A DNA stretch of 64,000 bases from Rhabdophis nuchalis. Its lineage: Eukaryota > Chordata > Lepidosauria > Squamata > Natricidae. Made by a program: the position numbers and the translations under genes. Location of the stretch: NCBI GenBank assembly GCA_039707465.1, contig CM077643.1, positions 374,765,419 to 374,829,418 of the forward strand. Direction: 5' to 3'. This document shows, in pieces, positions 11,317-20,400 of this stretch. Every line of letters begins with the position of its first letter. The first letter of the stretch is position 1. Below the pieces are notes generated by a model. The model saw nothing but the letters and a program-made list of their open reading frames with translations, was not told the origin of the DNA and did no database searches.

Positions 11317-11504
11317 TTCTCTCTGTCTTTTAACGATAAATTTTAATGGGTTTTTTAATTGTATTTTTAGCACGGGTAATTTATTTAATTTTATTTTAGT
11401 AATGTCTGTATTATCATATATTGTTTTAATTATGCCTGTGCACCGCCCCGGGTCCCTGTGGGGAGAGGGTGCGGTTAATAAATTCCAATTTATTTATATA
11501 TATA

Positions 11505-11692
11505 TTATATCACCAGGACTTGCAAATTGAAGTTGAACGACTATGGAAAAAGAAATTGTGTGTTGTCCCAATTGTAATTGGTGCTCTTGGAGCAATACCT
11601 AAAGGACTACCTCACTATTTAGAAATTCTAAATTTACCAGACTTGAACATTCTGACATACCAAAAAACCGCCCTACTTGGAATAGCTTATAT
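11505..11692 (+). mobile_element. R4-type LINE 3' fragment, left part (split by hAT insertion)
   Basis: Translation of the near-intact frame gives QIEVERLWKKKLCVVPIVIG, then ALGAIPKGLPHYLEILNLPD and a QKTALLG-AYI block. This is the C-terminal tail found after the restriction-like endonuclease in R4/Dong-type LINEs. The sequence resumes at 13085 after a 1392-bp insertion, and the 8 bp GCTTATAT is present on both sides. A second, longer copy begins at about 13220. Confidence 0.75.
11685..11692. repeat. Target-site duplication, left copy (GCTTATAT)
   Basis: These eight bases immediately precede the CAGGGGTGGG terminus and are repeated exactly at 13085-13092. The uninterrupted second R4 copy has AACAGCTTATATCCTC at the same place, which confirms the empty site. 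Confidence 0.97.
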
Positions 11693-11709
11693 CAGGGGTG
11701 GGTTTCTGG

Positions 11710-11767
11710 GGGATCGGCCAGGATCGCGCGAGCCCGATGGTAAAATTTAGAGATCCTGGCCGATCCC
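11710..11767. repeat. Subterminal inverted repeat, 16-bp arms
   Basis: GGGATCGGCCAGGATC (11710-11725) pairs perfectly with GATCCTGGCCGATCCC (11752-11767) across a 26-bp loop, just inside the left terminus. hAT transposases often bind subterminal repeats. Whether this hairpin serves that role is not known. Confidence 0.9.
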
Positions 11768-11779
11768 GTTGGACGATGG

Positions 11780-11918
11780 ACCCGGAAGTTACGGTATTTC
11801 CGGAACACGTGGCTCGCTCCGTCAAAACCTCCGGCGCGAATGCAGAGGCTTGGAGGGGCTTCGCGCCGAGCCGAGCCAAGCGCGCCCGGCTGGAGCGCAT
11901 GAGCCACCCGCGAGCACC
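11780..11918 (+). promoter_or_regulatory. Captured CpG-rich promoter-like region
   Basis: This short CpG-dense stretch holds an ETS-type CCGGAAGT (11782-11789), a palindromic TTCCGGAA (11798-11805) and an E-box CACGTG (11806-11811), followed by a GC-rich leader up to GCACCATGG at the start codon. ETS and CACGTG sites near CpG islands are typical of housekeeping promoters, including TATA-less ones like this. It is inferred to be the native promoter and 5' UTR of the captured gene. Confidence 0.5.
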
Positions 11919-12097
11919 ATGGCGAGCCGGCGCGGGGCGCGCTGCTGCTGTCGCTGCTCCTGCTGCTGCTGTGCGGGCCGGGGGCGCGGGGGTCCCGGGG
12001 CGCCGACAAGCAGAACAGCCTCTGCAGGGCGGCCAGCGGCGTCTACCAGGGCGCCAGCGGCCTCCTGGGCGAGGAGAACATGCGCGCCCTGCAGAAG
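11919..12097 (+). pseudogene. BRI3BP: Captured first coding exon resembling BRI3BP exon 1
   Basis: In the frame containing 11942, codons give a Leu-rich signal peptide (ALLLSLLLLLLCGPGARG), then GADKQNSLCRAASG and LLGEENMRALQK. The exon ends exactly at an AAG|GTGAGC splice donor (12098). Human BRI3BP, as I recall it, has the same order: Leu-rich signal, an Ala-rich GA-(D/E)-K junction, and a (L/F)GE(D/E)N(M/V)RA-QK segment near the end of its N-terminal region. The Kozak-like ATG at 11919 is out of frame with this stretch, consistent with a single-base loss between 11921 and 11941. Translation from it would give a Cys/Arg-rich peptide instead. BRI3BP is a membrane protein, reported in mitochondria and ER. 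The copy has only exon 1 and cannot encode the protein. Identification is from memory of the family. A different secreted or membrane gene is possible, but capture of an exon 1 seems secure. Confidence 0.6.
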
Positions 12098-12320
12098 GTG
12101 AGCGGCGCCCGGAGGGTCCCGGGCAAAGGGGAGGGGGGAAGGGTAAGAGGAGGGGTCTGGGGAGGGAGGGGGGTCTGGCCTTGTGGGGGGGGAAGGGGTG
12201 CAGAAGGAGGTCCCCGACTTTGGCGTGGGCGGCCAGGAGGGAGATTGGGGAGGTCCGAGTGAGTGGCCGACTGGCCGGCGGGCGGGTAAGGAAAGTTGCT
12301 GCGCGCCCCAAAAATCTTCT
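12098..12320 (+). other. Intron-like sequence after captured exon donor
   Basis: G-rich sequence begins at a strong GTGAGC donor and carries no acceptor-like end before the inverted repeat. It looks like the start of intron 1 of the captured gene, carried along as genomic DNA. This argues that capture was from DNA, not from a spliced RNA. Confidence 0.5.
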
Positions 12321-12434
12321 GGCCCGCTGGCTGCGGTTGCTCGCTCGCTCGCTCGCTCGCTCACCCATCGGACGCCAGGTTCCTTCGTCCAGTGGATGGG
12401 TGAGAGAACGAGCGAATAAATACAGCCAGCGGGC
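12321..12434. repeat. Imperfect inverted repeat inside the hAT element
   Basis: The arm GGCCCGCTGGCTG, followed by GCTCGC units and CACCCAT, pairs imperfectly with ATGGGTGAGAGAACGAGCG followed by CAGCCAGCGGGC. The arms flank a CGGACGCCAGG-type loop. A tetranucleotide run of GCTC units has expanded in the left arm. Confidence 0.75.
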
Positions 12435-12479
12435 TGGCGGGCCGGTCAGGCTACTTCCTGGAGCTGAGGAGGTTTGTGG

Positions 12480-12793
12480 GGGGGGGGGGAGACAGACACA
12501 CAGAGAGACAGGGAGGGAGGGGGGAACCAGAGAGTGACAGACACACACAGAGAGACAGAGAGTGGGAGGGAGGGAGAGAAAGATAGACAGAGACACAGAA
12601 TGAGTGATTTAAGTGCCTGAATGCGAGACAGACAGACAGACAGACACACACACACACACAGAGTGACAGATGGGCAAACAAAGGAGACAGAGACACAGAG
12701 AGAGAAAGATAAAAAAGAAGGTGGGAGAGAGAGAAAGAAAGAGAAAGAAAGACAGACAGAGAGAAAGAAAAAAGAAAGAGAGACAGAAAGGAA

Positions 12794-12873
<80 letters not shown>
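12480..12873. repeat. Purine-rich repeat with (GA)n, about 40 dinucleotide units
   Basis: GACAGACA and CACA-type units grade into GAAAGA and a pure (GA)n tract at about 12798-12873. The strand asymmetry is extreme, all purine on plus. The open frames over it are only dipeptide repeats. Confidence 0.93.
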
Positions 12874-12877
<4 letters not shown>

Positions 12878-13084
12878 TTATGACCACAATTAAGCCCAAA
12901 AGTTTGGTTGCTAACCAAGACCATTGTTAAGTGAGTTTCACATTTTCCAAATTGGCCACTCCCACCCGGTCACATGGCTGGCAAGCCACTCCCACCTGGT
13001 CACATGGCCGGCAAGCCACTCCCACCCAGTCACATGGCCAGCAAGCCACAGAACCTGTTCCAAAAATTTTGAAACCCACCCCTG

Positions 13085-13218
13085 GCTTATATCCTCCGAC
13101 GTTACCTTGACAGTTCCTAGGTTGTTGGTTAGGACTCGAGCTGTTGAGCTACCAACCAGCCCCAAAGGCTGTGAATCTCACCAAAGATTAACCAGAGAAT
13201 AATCATCATCATTATCAT
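13085..13218 (+). mobile_element. R4-type LINE 3' fragment, right part
   Basis: This continues the LINE tail from 11692: GCTTATATCCTCCGACGTTACC through GAGCTACCAACCAGCCCCAA and CTCACCAAAGATTAACC. It ends in an (ATC)n-like run at about 13200-13235. The same 3' UTR is seen in the second copy ending near 13860, so the two copies are joined tail to head. Confidence 0.75.
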
Positions 13219-13860
13219 CGTTATCATCATCGACCACTTGATCAGTGGGTGCAGCAAAATTTCACAAACTGACTACCTACAATGCCATGGCCACGTTGCT
13301 AAGATCATTCACTGGAAATTGTGCCAAAAGTTTGAGTACAGCGAAAACCATTGGGACCATCAGGTTGGGAAGGTTTTAGAGAATGAGAAAGTCAAGATCT
13401 TGTGGGACTTCAGAATTCAGACTGACAGGCACTTGGCCCACAACACACCTGACATAACAATAGTTGAAAAGAAAAAAGTTTGGTTCATTGACATTGCAAT
13501 ACCTGATGATGCACGAATTGAAGATAAACAGCAAAAAAATAATAATCACAAAGTACCAGAACTTGCAAGTTGAAGTTGAGTGACTGTGGAAAAAGAAATC
13601 GTGTGTTGTCTCGATTATAATTGTAGCCCTTGGAGCAATACCTAAAGGGCTATCTCGCTATTTGGAAATTCTAAATTTACCTGACTTGAACATTCTGATT
13701 CTACAAAAAACCACCCTGCTTGAAACAGCTTATATCCTCTGACGTTACCTTAACAGTTTCTAGATCCTTGGTTAGGACTTGAGCTGTTGAGCTACCAACC
13801 AGCCTCAAAGGCTGTGAATCTCACCAAAGATTAACCATATAACAACAACAACAACAACAA
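13219..13860 (+). mobile_element. R4-type LINE 3' end with restriction-like endonuclease remnant
   Basis: The frame 13238-13573 encodes ISGCSKISQTDYLQCHGHVA, then KIIHWKLCQKF, KVLENEKVKILWDFRIQTDR, HNTPDITIVEKKKVWFIDIA and IPDD. This is the Cys/His segment followed by the PD-(D/E)XK-like nuclease of R4/Dong-type LINEs; the PD and later D are visible. A shift or stop at about 13573 separates it from the downstream VEVEWLWKKK, VALGAIPKGL and YLEILNLPDLNIL tail. It ends in an (AAC)n tail at 13846-13860. The copy is 5'-truncated and not functional. Confidence 0.75.
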
Positions 13861-14862
13861 CGGAATGCAAGAACAGTAATGGATCCTATAATATACGTAG
13901 AAATCCATATGACTTAGAACCTCTTCTAGTAACTCCCTGGGTCCCCTCCCTATGGTCCCATTTCCTGATTTGGGCCAGAACCTTATGACTTCCAGTTGAT
14001 ACTATATCTCCTCCAGGGGTCACCTCAAATGGTGTTCGCTCATACCTTCTTGTGTGAGAAGGAAGCTTTCATAACCTGTGATGTTTTTCTGGTGATTAAA
14101 GGATAAAAACGCAAAAAGCAAAAAAAAAAGTTTAGTCACCTTTCTATGTAATATATAAACATGTGATTAGAAATTTCAGTCCTTTTTTCTTCCTGTGGGA
14201 AGCAGACCAGTCTCAAGGATGATAAACAAAATCAAACTTTATTATTAACACAATAAAGCAAACCTGAAATGAAATCAGTTTTAAATACCTAAAATGCAAA
14301 TGTAAGGTTTTGAAGGAGATAAATTTAGAGCTGATTAGATCATGATTAGCCATTTGGATAAAATTGCAACAGAAAATGCAATTCTGCAGCCAATCGCAAA
14401 CCAATAATCATCAGATAGAAATGTTATTGTTACATAAAGATTCTAGCAAAAGAGATAATGTTTGGGAAGGAGAGTTGGCTCTTGGCCTCCCGATACGGTG
14501 GAGGCTGTGTAGCACCTTCCTGGAAGTGGGTGCCATTTTGGAGCAGCCACAATTCATTCCATTTGCTCCCAAAATGACGCCACATGGTCTTCACTGGGTA
14601 GGAAGGCCACATGGTAGAGCAGCTGCTTCCCAAAGACCTACCCAAAAAATAAATGATTGAACCGTGATAGGAGGGGTCAGGAGGAGACTGTGGAAGCAGT
14701 AGGTTGGGAAACTCAAGGCTTGCAGAGACCCACCTGCCCCTGTGAAGTGGGGTGGCTTGAGAAAGAGTGATTGTCTGAAAGTCAACCACAGGCTTTCATG
14801 CCTAAGGGAGACCTAGATATTATAATCTTCTGGTTTCTAGACTATAACACAGACCAAACTAC
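13861..14862. other. MSRA intron, no gene recognised
   Basis: Mostly unique-looking sequence with no exon signature. A GC-richer stretch at about 14470-14780 gives open frames on both strands that lack known domains and look like old repeat or random sequence. Confidence 0.5.
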
Positions 14863-15240
14863 TACAGGTAGTCCTCAACCTATGACCACAATTGAATCCA
14901 AAATTTCTGTGGTTAAGTGAGTTTTGCCCCATTTTACAACTTTTCTTGCCACAGTTAAACGAATCACTGCAGTTGATAAGTTAGTAACCTGGTTGTTAAG
15001 TGAAACTAGCTTCCCCAGTGACTTTGCTTGTCAGAAGGTTACATGAAGATTACGTGACCCTGGGACACTGCAAACATCATAAATATGAGTCAGTTGCCAA
15101 GCATCTGAATTTTGATCACAGGATCATGGGGATGCTGCAACAGTCGTAAGTGTGAAGAACAGTCATAAATCACTTTTTCCAGTGCTGTTGCAACTTTGAA
15201 TGGTCACTAAAAAAAACATTGTATGTCAAGGACTACAATT
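14863..15240 (+). mobile_element. TIR MITE of the TACAGGTAGTCC family
   Basis: It begins TACAGGTAGTCCTCAACC and ends GTCAAGGACTACAATT, an imperfect inverted terminus. The interior contains ACCACAATTGA, GTTAAGTGAGTTTTGCCCC and GCATCTGAATTTTGATCAC, shared with copies at 19947, 49795 and 56515. Probably a non-autonomous DNA transposon duplicating TA. Confidence 0.8.
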
Positions 15241-17288
15241 ACAATTTAATTACAATTTAAACCATCATTAAAATTGAGCATTAACATCAAAAGCAGAACA
15301 GCTCTGATTACTAAACCATAACAAATAGGAAGAATAAAATGTTTTTCAGTTATCCTGGAAATCATTTGGGATTTCACACAGCTCCCCTTACCCTATATTT
15401 TAAAATCTTTGTAAAGTTTTCCACAGAGAAGAAAATGGATATTTAGAGTACTATCAGGACTAGTGATGACTATAATGCAAATTATACTGGTAAAATTAGT
15501 AACGATATTAAACTGTTTAAAATGACATGCCATTTAGGCATCGTGCAAGTATCATAGTAACATTACCATGCTACCAAATAAATATTTGTAAGTAGAGTTC
15601 GTCTTAAATAGCTGGGCCTTTTAAAAGTATAGACAAGAAAGCAGAAAACTGTGACTAAAGATGCTATACAAATCTGAATTATCTGAAATTTAATAGCAAA
15701 AGTGAGGTGCTGATATGTGTTCAACTGGACCAAAGTTTACTCATGCCAGAACATAGACCATGATATAGACTATGTAGCCTTAAACCTAATGAAAGGAAAC
15801 TGTATGAAGAAAACCAAGAAGATTTTTACTACTGCATTATAATAAGCACATTTGCTGATAACCTGTGCGTTGACCCATATAGAATAAGATCTCTTGTAAT
15901 TTATTTACTATTTTCATTATTGTCAAGAGTTAAGTATTTCAACATAGGGAGTTTACTCCCTATTTATCAAGACCAGTGATGATTTTTGTATATATATTTT
16001 TCTGATTTAAAACTTGTATGCTATTTCCTAAGTCTATGGAAGAGAACTCCTATTTGTCCTTCCTGGTATTCACTTATGAAATACTTAGATCTCTCGTTTT
16101 TCTTCTGTATGTGTCTCTCCCTTGTGCTTATATTTTATTGTTTGTGGTTTGGGCTAGGTATTCCTGATGTTATGTCATCCTGTCCTTTAATCAAAACTGT
16201 AAAATAAAGCTGAATATTGGCAAAAGAGATAGGTACCTCTTAATCAAAGCCACCAGCAACGTGTAAAATGTGTTCTGCAAGTTAAAAAGAATTACTAAAT
16301 TTTGGTACAACTTAGAGGAAAGTAAAAATCATATTACACAGCAATAAAGTTTGCATCTAGATGAATTTATTTTAATCTGTCAATCTCTCTGTTGAGGTTA
16401 TGGAATTATTAGTTTTTCCTCTTTTCTAGTACTAAGGTGTAATGATATTTTGAGTGTCATACTTGTAGCATTTCTAATTTCCTTCCCATAAGTGACAAGA
16501 AGCTAATGGTTCTTTTTTCTAGTCTTTCATTCCCAAATGAAATTATGCTAATAACGGAGACAAATTACTACTTTCTGCAATTCTTTTTGGTGTGGTTTAG
16601 TGAAACTGTAAAGGGCAGCTCATAGTTTTAGATTGTAAAAAATAGAGCCTTGATTTACATTTTCTACATCTGTCATTTGCTTTCTAATATATTGATCCAC
16701 CATTTTCTTTCTCCACCCCAATCAATACCTGCTGAGTTAAGACTAATAAAAACTCCTTTCCTGCAGCTCCTCATATTATTATGTAGCAAAAGTCATCTAT
16801 ATTGTGTTGCCCTGGTTCGATCTCATCACTCACTGTAACGATTATGTGAACAAAGCTTAAGAGTTGCTAAGGGAAAAGAAAACTGAAAAGAAGTTGACAG
16901 AATGAAAATCAGCTATTATGGTAAAGCCATTTGTATGGCCAATGCAACACAGAGATGAACCGCCCTTCCACACCCAATGGTTGCTGCTTCCCAGCACTGT
17001 TTTGATTGCTGGGAGTATACAATGAGTTAATAACATTTTCAACAGGATTTGTTATTGAACATAATGGAGTTCATAACAGGACTGACAACAATAAATTACA
17101 AAGGTGTGAAAAATAGATCCAAACCTCTCCAAAATTTAGGACAGGTACAGCTAATCTATTTTATAAGATGCCCAGAGTTGCTTCATTAGTGAGATGGATG
17201 GCATGTACATTTAATAAAATAAATAAATCCTATGATAGTCCAGATTAGAAACCACAGGAAGACTATAACTCTACTTTATTGAGATAAG
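15241..17288. other. MSRA intron, no gene recognised
   Basis: About 2 kb of AT-rich sequence. Short open frames (for example 15986-16207) lack splice context or recognisable domains. Confidence 0.55.
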
Positions 17289-17841
17289 CTAGGAGTGTCA
17301 AACTCAAGGCCTGCGGGCCAGATCTCGCCTGTGAGGTGCTTAAATCTTGCCTGTGGCCCATTTTCGGCCTCCCCAGCCTCCTGCAGCACTCTGCTGGCCA
17401 AAAATGGGCTGTGTGGAGGCCTCCCGAGGTCCCCACACGATCTGTTTTTAGCCTTTCCTACCTCCAGCAGCACTCTGCCGGCTGTTTTTTGGAGGCTTCA
17501 GTGTGGCCCGTTTTTGGCCAGCAAAGTGCTGCAGGAGACTGGGGAGGCCAAAAATGGGCCACATGGGGACGTTGAGAGGCCTTCACGTGACCTGTTTTTG
17601 GCCACCCCTGCCTCTGGCAGCACTCTCCTGACCATTTTTGGGAGGCCTCCATGTAGCCCATTTTTGACTGGTAGAATGTTGCTGGAGGCCATGGAGGGCA
17701 AAAACAAGGTGCCATTTTGGCCAGTAAAGTACTTCAGGAGGTGTCTGTCCCATCTACCCCCCATTGCTCTCCGCCCCCCTATCATCGGCCATGGACAACT
17801 ACAATGCTGATCCAGCCCTCAAAGAAATGCAGTCGGGTTGA
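17289..17841 (+). mobile_element. hAT-like MITE, GTGTCAAACTC type, internally repetitive
   Basis: It starts AGGAGTGTCAAACTCAAGGC and contains repeated GGCCAAAAATGGGC and CTGCAGCACTCT-type units on both strands. A related, better bounded element is at 26061-26413. The right end is degraded, so the boundary is approximate. Confidence 0.65.
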
Positions 17842-17925
17842 CCAAACCGTGGTATGCTTAGACACAATGAACTAGATGGATGAGTTGCTTTCATACAATA
17901 TGGCTTCCTAATGCATTCACTATTT

Positions 17926-18274
17926 CAGTGGTGGGATTCAGCCACTTCACACCTATTCAAGAGAACCGGTTGTAAACTTTCTAAGCAGTGTGGACAACCA
18001 GTTGTTGGAAGAAATCGGGCTGCTCCTGTAAGGAAGGCAGGAAGGAAGGAAACATTCTGTTTTTGTTTCTAGCCTCATCTTTATTGCCCTGCTTACAGAA
18101 ACTGCCTCTCCGGTTAACCCTCATTACATTGTCACAGCTAAGGCGAAGTGCCCATCGACTTGAGTGTCATTGAGTTGGCCACGCCCATCCAGTCACATGA
18201 CCACTGAGCCACACCTACCCAGCTGGTCATTAGGGCAGAGAACCAGTTGTTAAAATATTTGAATCCCACCGCTG
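17926..18274 (+). mobile_element. hAT MITE with CAGTGGTGGGATTCA termini
   Basis: The element is 349 bp. The left end CAGTGGTGGGATTCA and the right end TGAATCCCACCGCTG are inverted repeats with one mismatch. Flanking CACTATTT and CACTACTT are an 8-bp duplication with one mismatch. Its interior has GGTTGTAAA and a CCACGCCCATCCAGTCACAT segment like the right end of the exon-carrying element. Confidence 0.85.
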
Positions 18275-19109
18275 CACTACTTTGTCTTACTTATGCACTG
18301 AATCACTCAAGCCTGTCTAGATTAAGCATACTGAGGATTAAGACTTCTATAAAATTCATAAGACATCTCTTATGTTATCATTAAGACAACTTATTACTGA
18401 ATTACATTTATGGGAAGGTAGAGGTAATAGGGAAGAAAAAGAGTCATCTGAAAATGCTGTTTCAGGGAAAAAAAGGAGAAAGAGAAAATCAGGTTTGACC
18501 TCTTGTAACTAATTAGACATGAAATCAAAGATTAAAAGCCTACTAATAATCCATGTAGCATTTACGCTTGAATTTTAATGCAGCATGTAAATCAAACTGA
18601 CCAAAGGAATGCAGTGTTCACAAACTGCCATGAATAATGCATAAATAACGAAGGGGCTTATTTTGTACTGGATGCAGTCACTGTATCACATCTCTCTCCA
18701 ATTCCCCGGTTAGCAAAAATGTGAAAAGCAGGTCAGATTATTATAAAAACCTTCTGAAAAACCAAAACGGTGCTGGAGTTTATTGGTTACACAGGCTGAG
18801 TTTTATTTTATGGACTGCAGGCAACTATTTTATTTCCTGCCTGAAATGATTAGACGTATAATGCCCAGAATTCAAAACCTGTCTTGGTAAAAGAAGCTTT
18901 GACCTTGTGTTCATTGTACAAAGTAAAAATGTTGCTTGCGTCATGTGATAAAATATGTTGGAAATTGGGGAGAGATAATAGCAGCTTTTGATAGGCTTCA
19001 CCTGGTGTAGAACCTGGCTATGCAGAACAATTCCTAAAAAGTGCTAGTGATTTAGTTTGACTGTCTGTGCCATGCAGCAACAGATGAATAGTAGCAGGAC
19101 AGAATAGAG
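18275..19109. other. MSRA intron, nothing recognised
   Basis: AT-rich, without repeats I can name or coding signature. Confidence 0.5.
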
Positions 19110-19474
19110 CCAAGATGGTGAACCTATGGCACATGTGCCAGAGGTGGCATGCAGAGCAATCTCTGTGGAAACGCACACTATTGCTAGTTGTTGCTAGCTG
19201 CTCTTCTGGTTTCCAGCATATTGGTTTTCACAAGCACCGGAGTGCTGGAAAACGCCCTAGAAAATGGCCACAAAACAGCCAAAAACAGGCATGTGTGTGG
19301 CAGCCAGGTGGTCTTCAGTTTCCGGTGCTCCAGCGCATGCAAAGACCAGCTGGCCGGCATGCATGTGCATGCCGGAAACCCAAAGGCCAGCTGGCTTTTG
19401 GTTTCCGGTGTCTACACACCTGCACACACATTCTGGTTTGGGCACTTGGTGCCGAAAAAGGTTCACCATCACTG
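19110..19474 (+). mobile_element. hAT MITE, GATGGTGAACCTATGGCAC family
   Basis: The left end CCAAGATGGTGAACC is the inverted complement of the right end GGTTCACCATCACTG. Flanks GAATAGAG and AAACAGAG match at 6 of 8 bases. Related copies are at 36767-37004 and 50292-50666. The interior is GC-rich with GCATGCATGTGCATGCC palindromes. Confidence 0.8.
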
Positions 19475-19640
19475 AAACAGAGGAAATAAAGTAATGAAGA
19501 AGATCCTGGAGGAAGTACAACTCGTGTGCAAGAAGGGAAAGGGCACTGCAGTGTATCTGACAAAGATGGAAGCAAAAGATAGGGGTCAAAGTGCAGTTGA
19601 ATTAGGGAGAAAGGAGACATGTGGAAACAAAAACCTTACA

Positions 19641-19709
19641 TAATAATAACTTTAATAATAATAACTTTAATTTGTAAACCGCTCCCTCTCCCCACAGGGA
19701 CTCGGGGCA
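19641..19709 (-). mobile_element. Very short L2 LINE 3' end
   Basis: On the minus strand this reads GCCCCGAGTCCCTGTGGGGA, then an AGCGGTTTACAAATT stretch and an ATT-rich tail, matching the 3' end of the L2 copies here. Only about 70 bp were inserted, an extreme 5' truncation. Confidence 0.75.
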
Positions 19710-19946
19710 TATGGAGTCTTCTCCTTCCAGGACTCACTATCTTTGATGCTAAATGGGGTTGCATTGCCCCAGGAAAACATTAATATGCCACTTGGGGGTC
19801 TCAGAATGAGAAAGACCCCAAACCCTGAGCCACTCAGTCTTTTCAGCTTCAGTTGAAGCCTGTTGTTCCACATTCCAGATCCCCACAGCCTCCAGGAACC
19901 AGGAACCATCAATAGCATTGCTTAATTCACCAGGGTCAGAGATGTA

Positions 19947-20341
19947 TACAAGTAGTCAATTGAGTACACAATTGAGCCCAAAATTTATGTTGCTAAGTGA
20001 AACATTTGTTAAGTGAGTTCTGCCCCATTTTACAACCATTCTTGCCACCATTCTTCAGTGAATCACTGCAGCTGATAAGTTAGTAATCGGGTTGTTAATT
20101 GAATCTGGCTTTCCCATTGACTTTGCTTGTAAAAAGTTCACAAAAGGCGACCACATGACTCTGGGACGCTACAACTGTCATAAATATGAACCAGTTACCA
20201 AGCATCTGAATTTTGATCACACGATCTTGAGAATGCTGCAAAGGTGTAACAATGAAAAACGGCCCCAAGCCACATTTGTCAGTGCTGTTGTAACTTTGAG
20301 CAGTCACTAAATGAACTGTTATAAGTTGAGTACTATCTGTA
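19947..20341 (+). mobile_element. TIR MITE of the TACAGGTAGTCC family
   Basis: Left end TACAAGTAGTC, right end GAGTACTATCTGTA. The interior (CACAATTGAGCCCAAAATTT, AAGCATCTGAATTTTGATCA) matches the copies at 14863 and 56515. About 395 bp, diverged. Confidence 0.8.
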
Positions 20342-20400
20342 ACTGGGTATCAGCAGCGCACAGATACAGATAGTGTAGTGCAGAGACACATGAAGAGCAG

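Larger units (their letters stand above)
6909..11504 (+). mobile_element. Full-length L2-clade LINE, apparently intact
   Basis: The element has a GC- and CpG-rich 5' UTR of about 1.1 kb, one long EN-RT frame (8047-11316) and a short 3' UTR with the family tail GCCCCGGGTCCCTGTGGGG near 11446. It ends in an AT-rich tail of ATTT and TATA units near 11504. All other L2 copies seen here are cut by the window edge, 5'-truncated or broken. It lies in the MSRA intron between exons 5 and 4, antisense to MSRA, and abuts an R4-type LINE fragment on its 3' side. The 5' boundary is approximate; I place it after the ATT-rich junction at about 6908. I did not identify a clear target-site duplication. Confidence 0.85.
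11693..13084 (+). mobile_element. hAT-type (Buster-like) non-autonomous transposon carrying a captured host promoter and exon
   Basis: The element is 1392 bp with perfect 14-bp terminal inverted repeats, CAGGGGTGGGTTTC and its complement, and a perfect 8-bp duplication (GCTTATAT) with TA at its centre. It sits in an R4 LINE whose uninterrupted copy at about 13.2-13.85 kb shows the empty site. Internally it has a 16-bp inverted repeat (11710-11725/11752-11767), a CpG-rich promoter-like region, an exon with signal peptide and splice donor (to 12097), a G-rich intron-like stretch, a second inverted repeat, a purine repeat, and a right end with three GCAAGCCAC-type units. It contains no transposase, so it must be moved in trans. 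The right end resembles other small hAT elements here (17926, 57943). The most likely origin is capture of a host gene segment by a hAT MITE. Confidence 0.9.

Noticed and set aside
11673..12596. Long minus-strand open frame of 307 codons over the GC-rich hAT element
   Set aside because: It is antisense to the captured exon, Pro/Arg/Ser-rich with no domain, and is explained by high GC and the purine repeat.
12451..12930. Open frames on both strands at the (GA)n tract
   Set aside because: Translations are Arg-Glu or Ser-Leu dipeptide repeats produced by the microsatellite.
13846..13860. CRISPR-like or other direct repeat arrays, including the short AAC run and the CTAC blocks
   Set aside because: These are simple vertebrate microsatellites; there are no conserved repeats with unique spacers and no cas genes.
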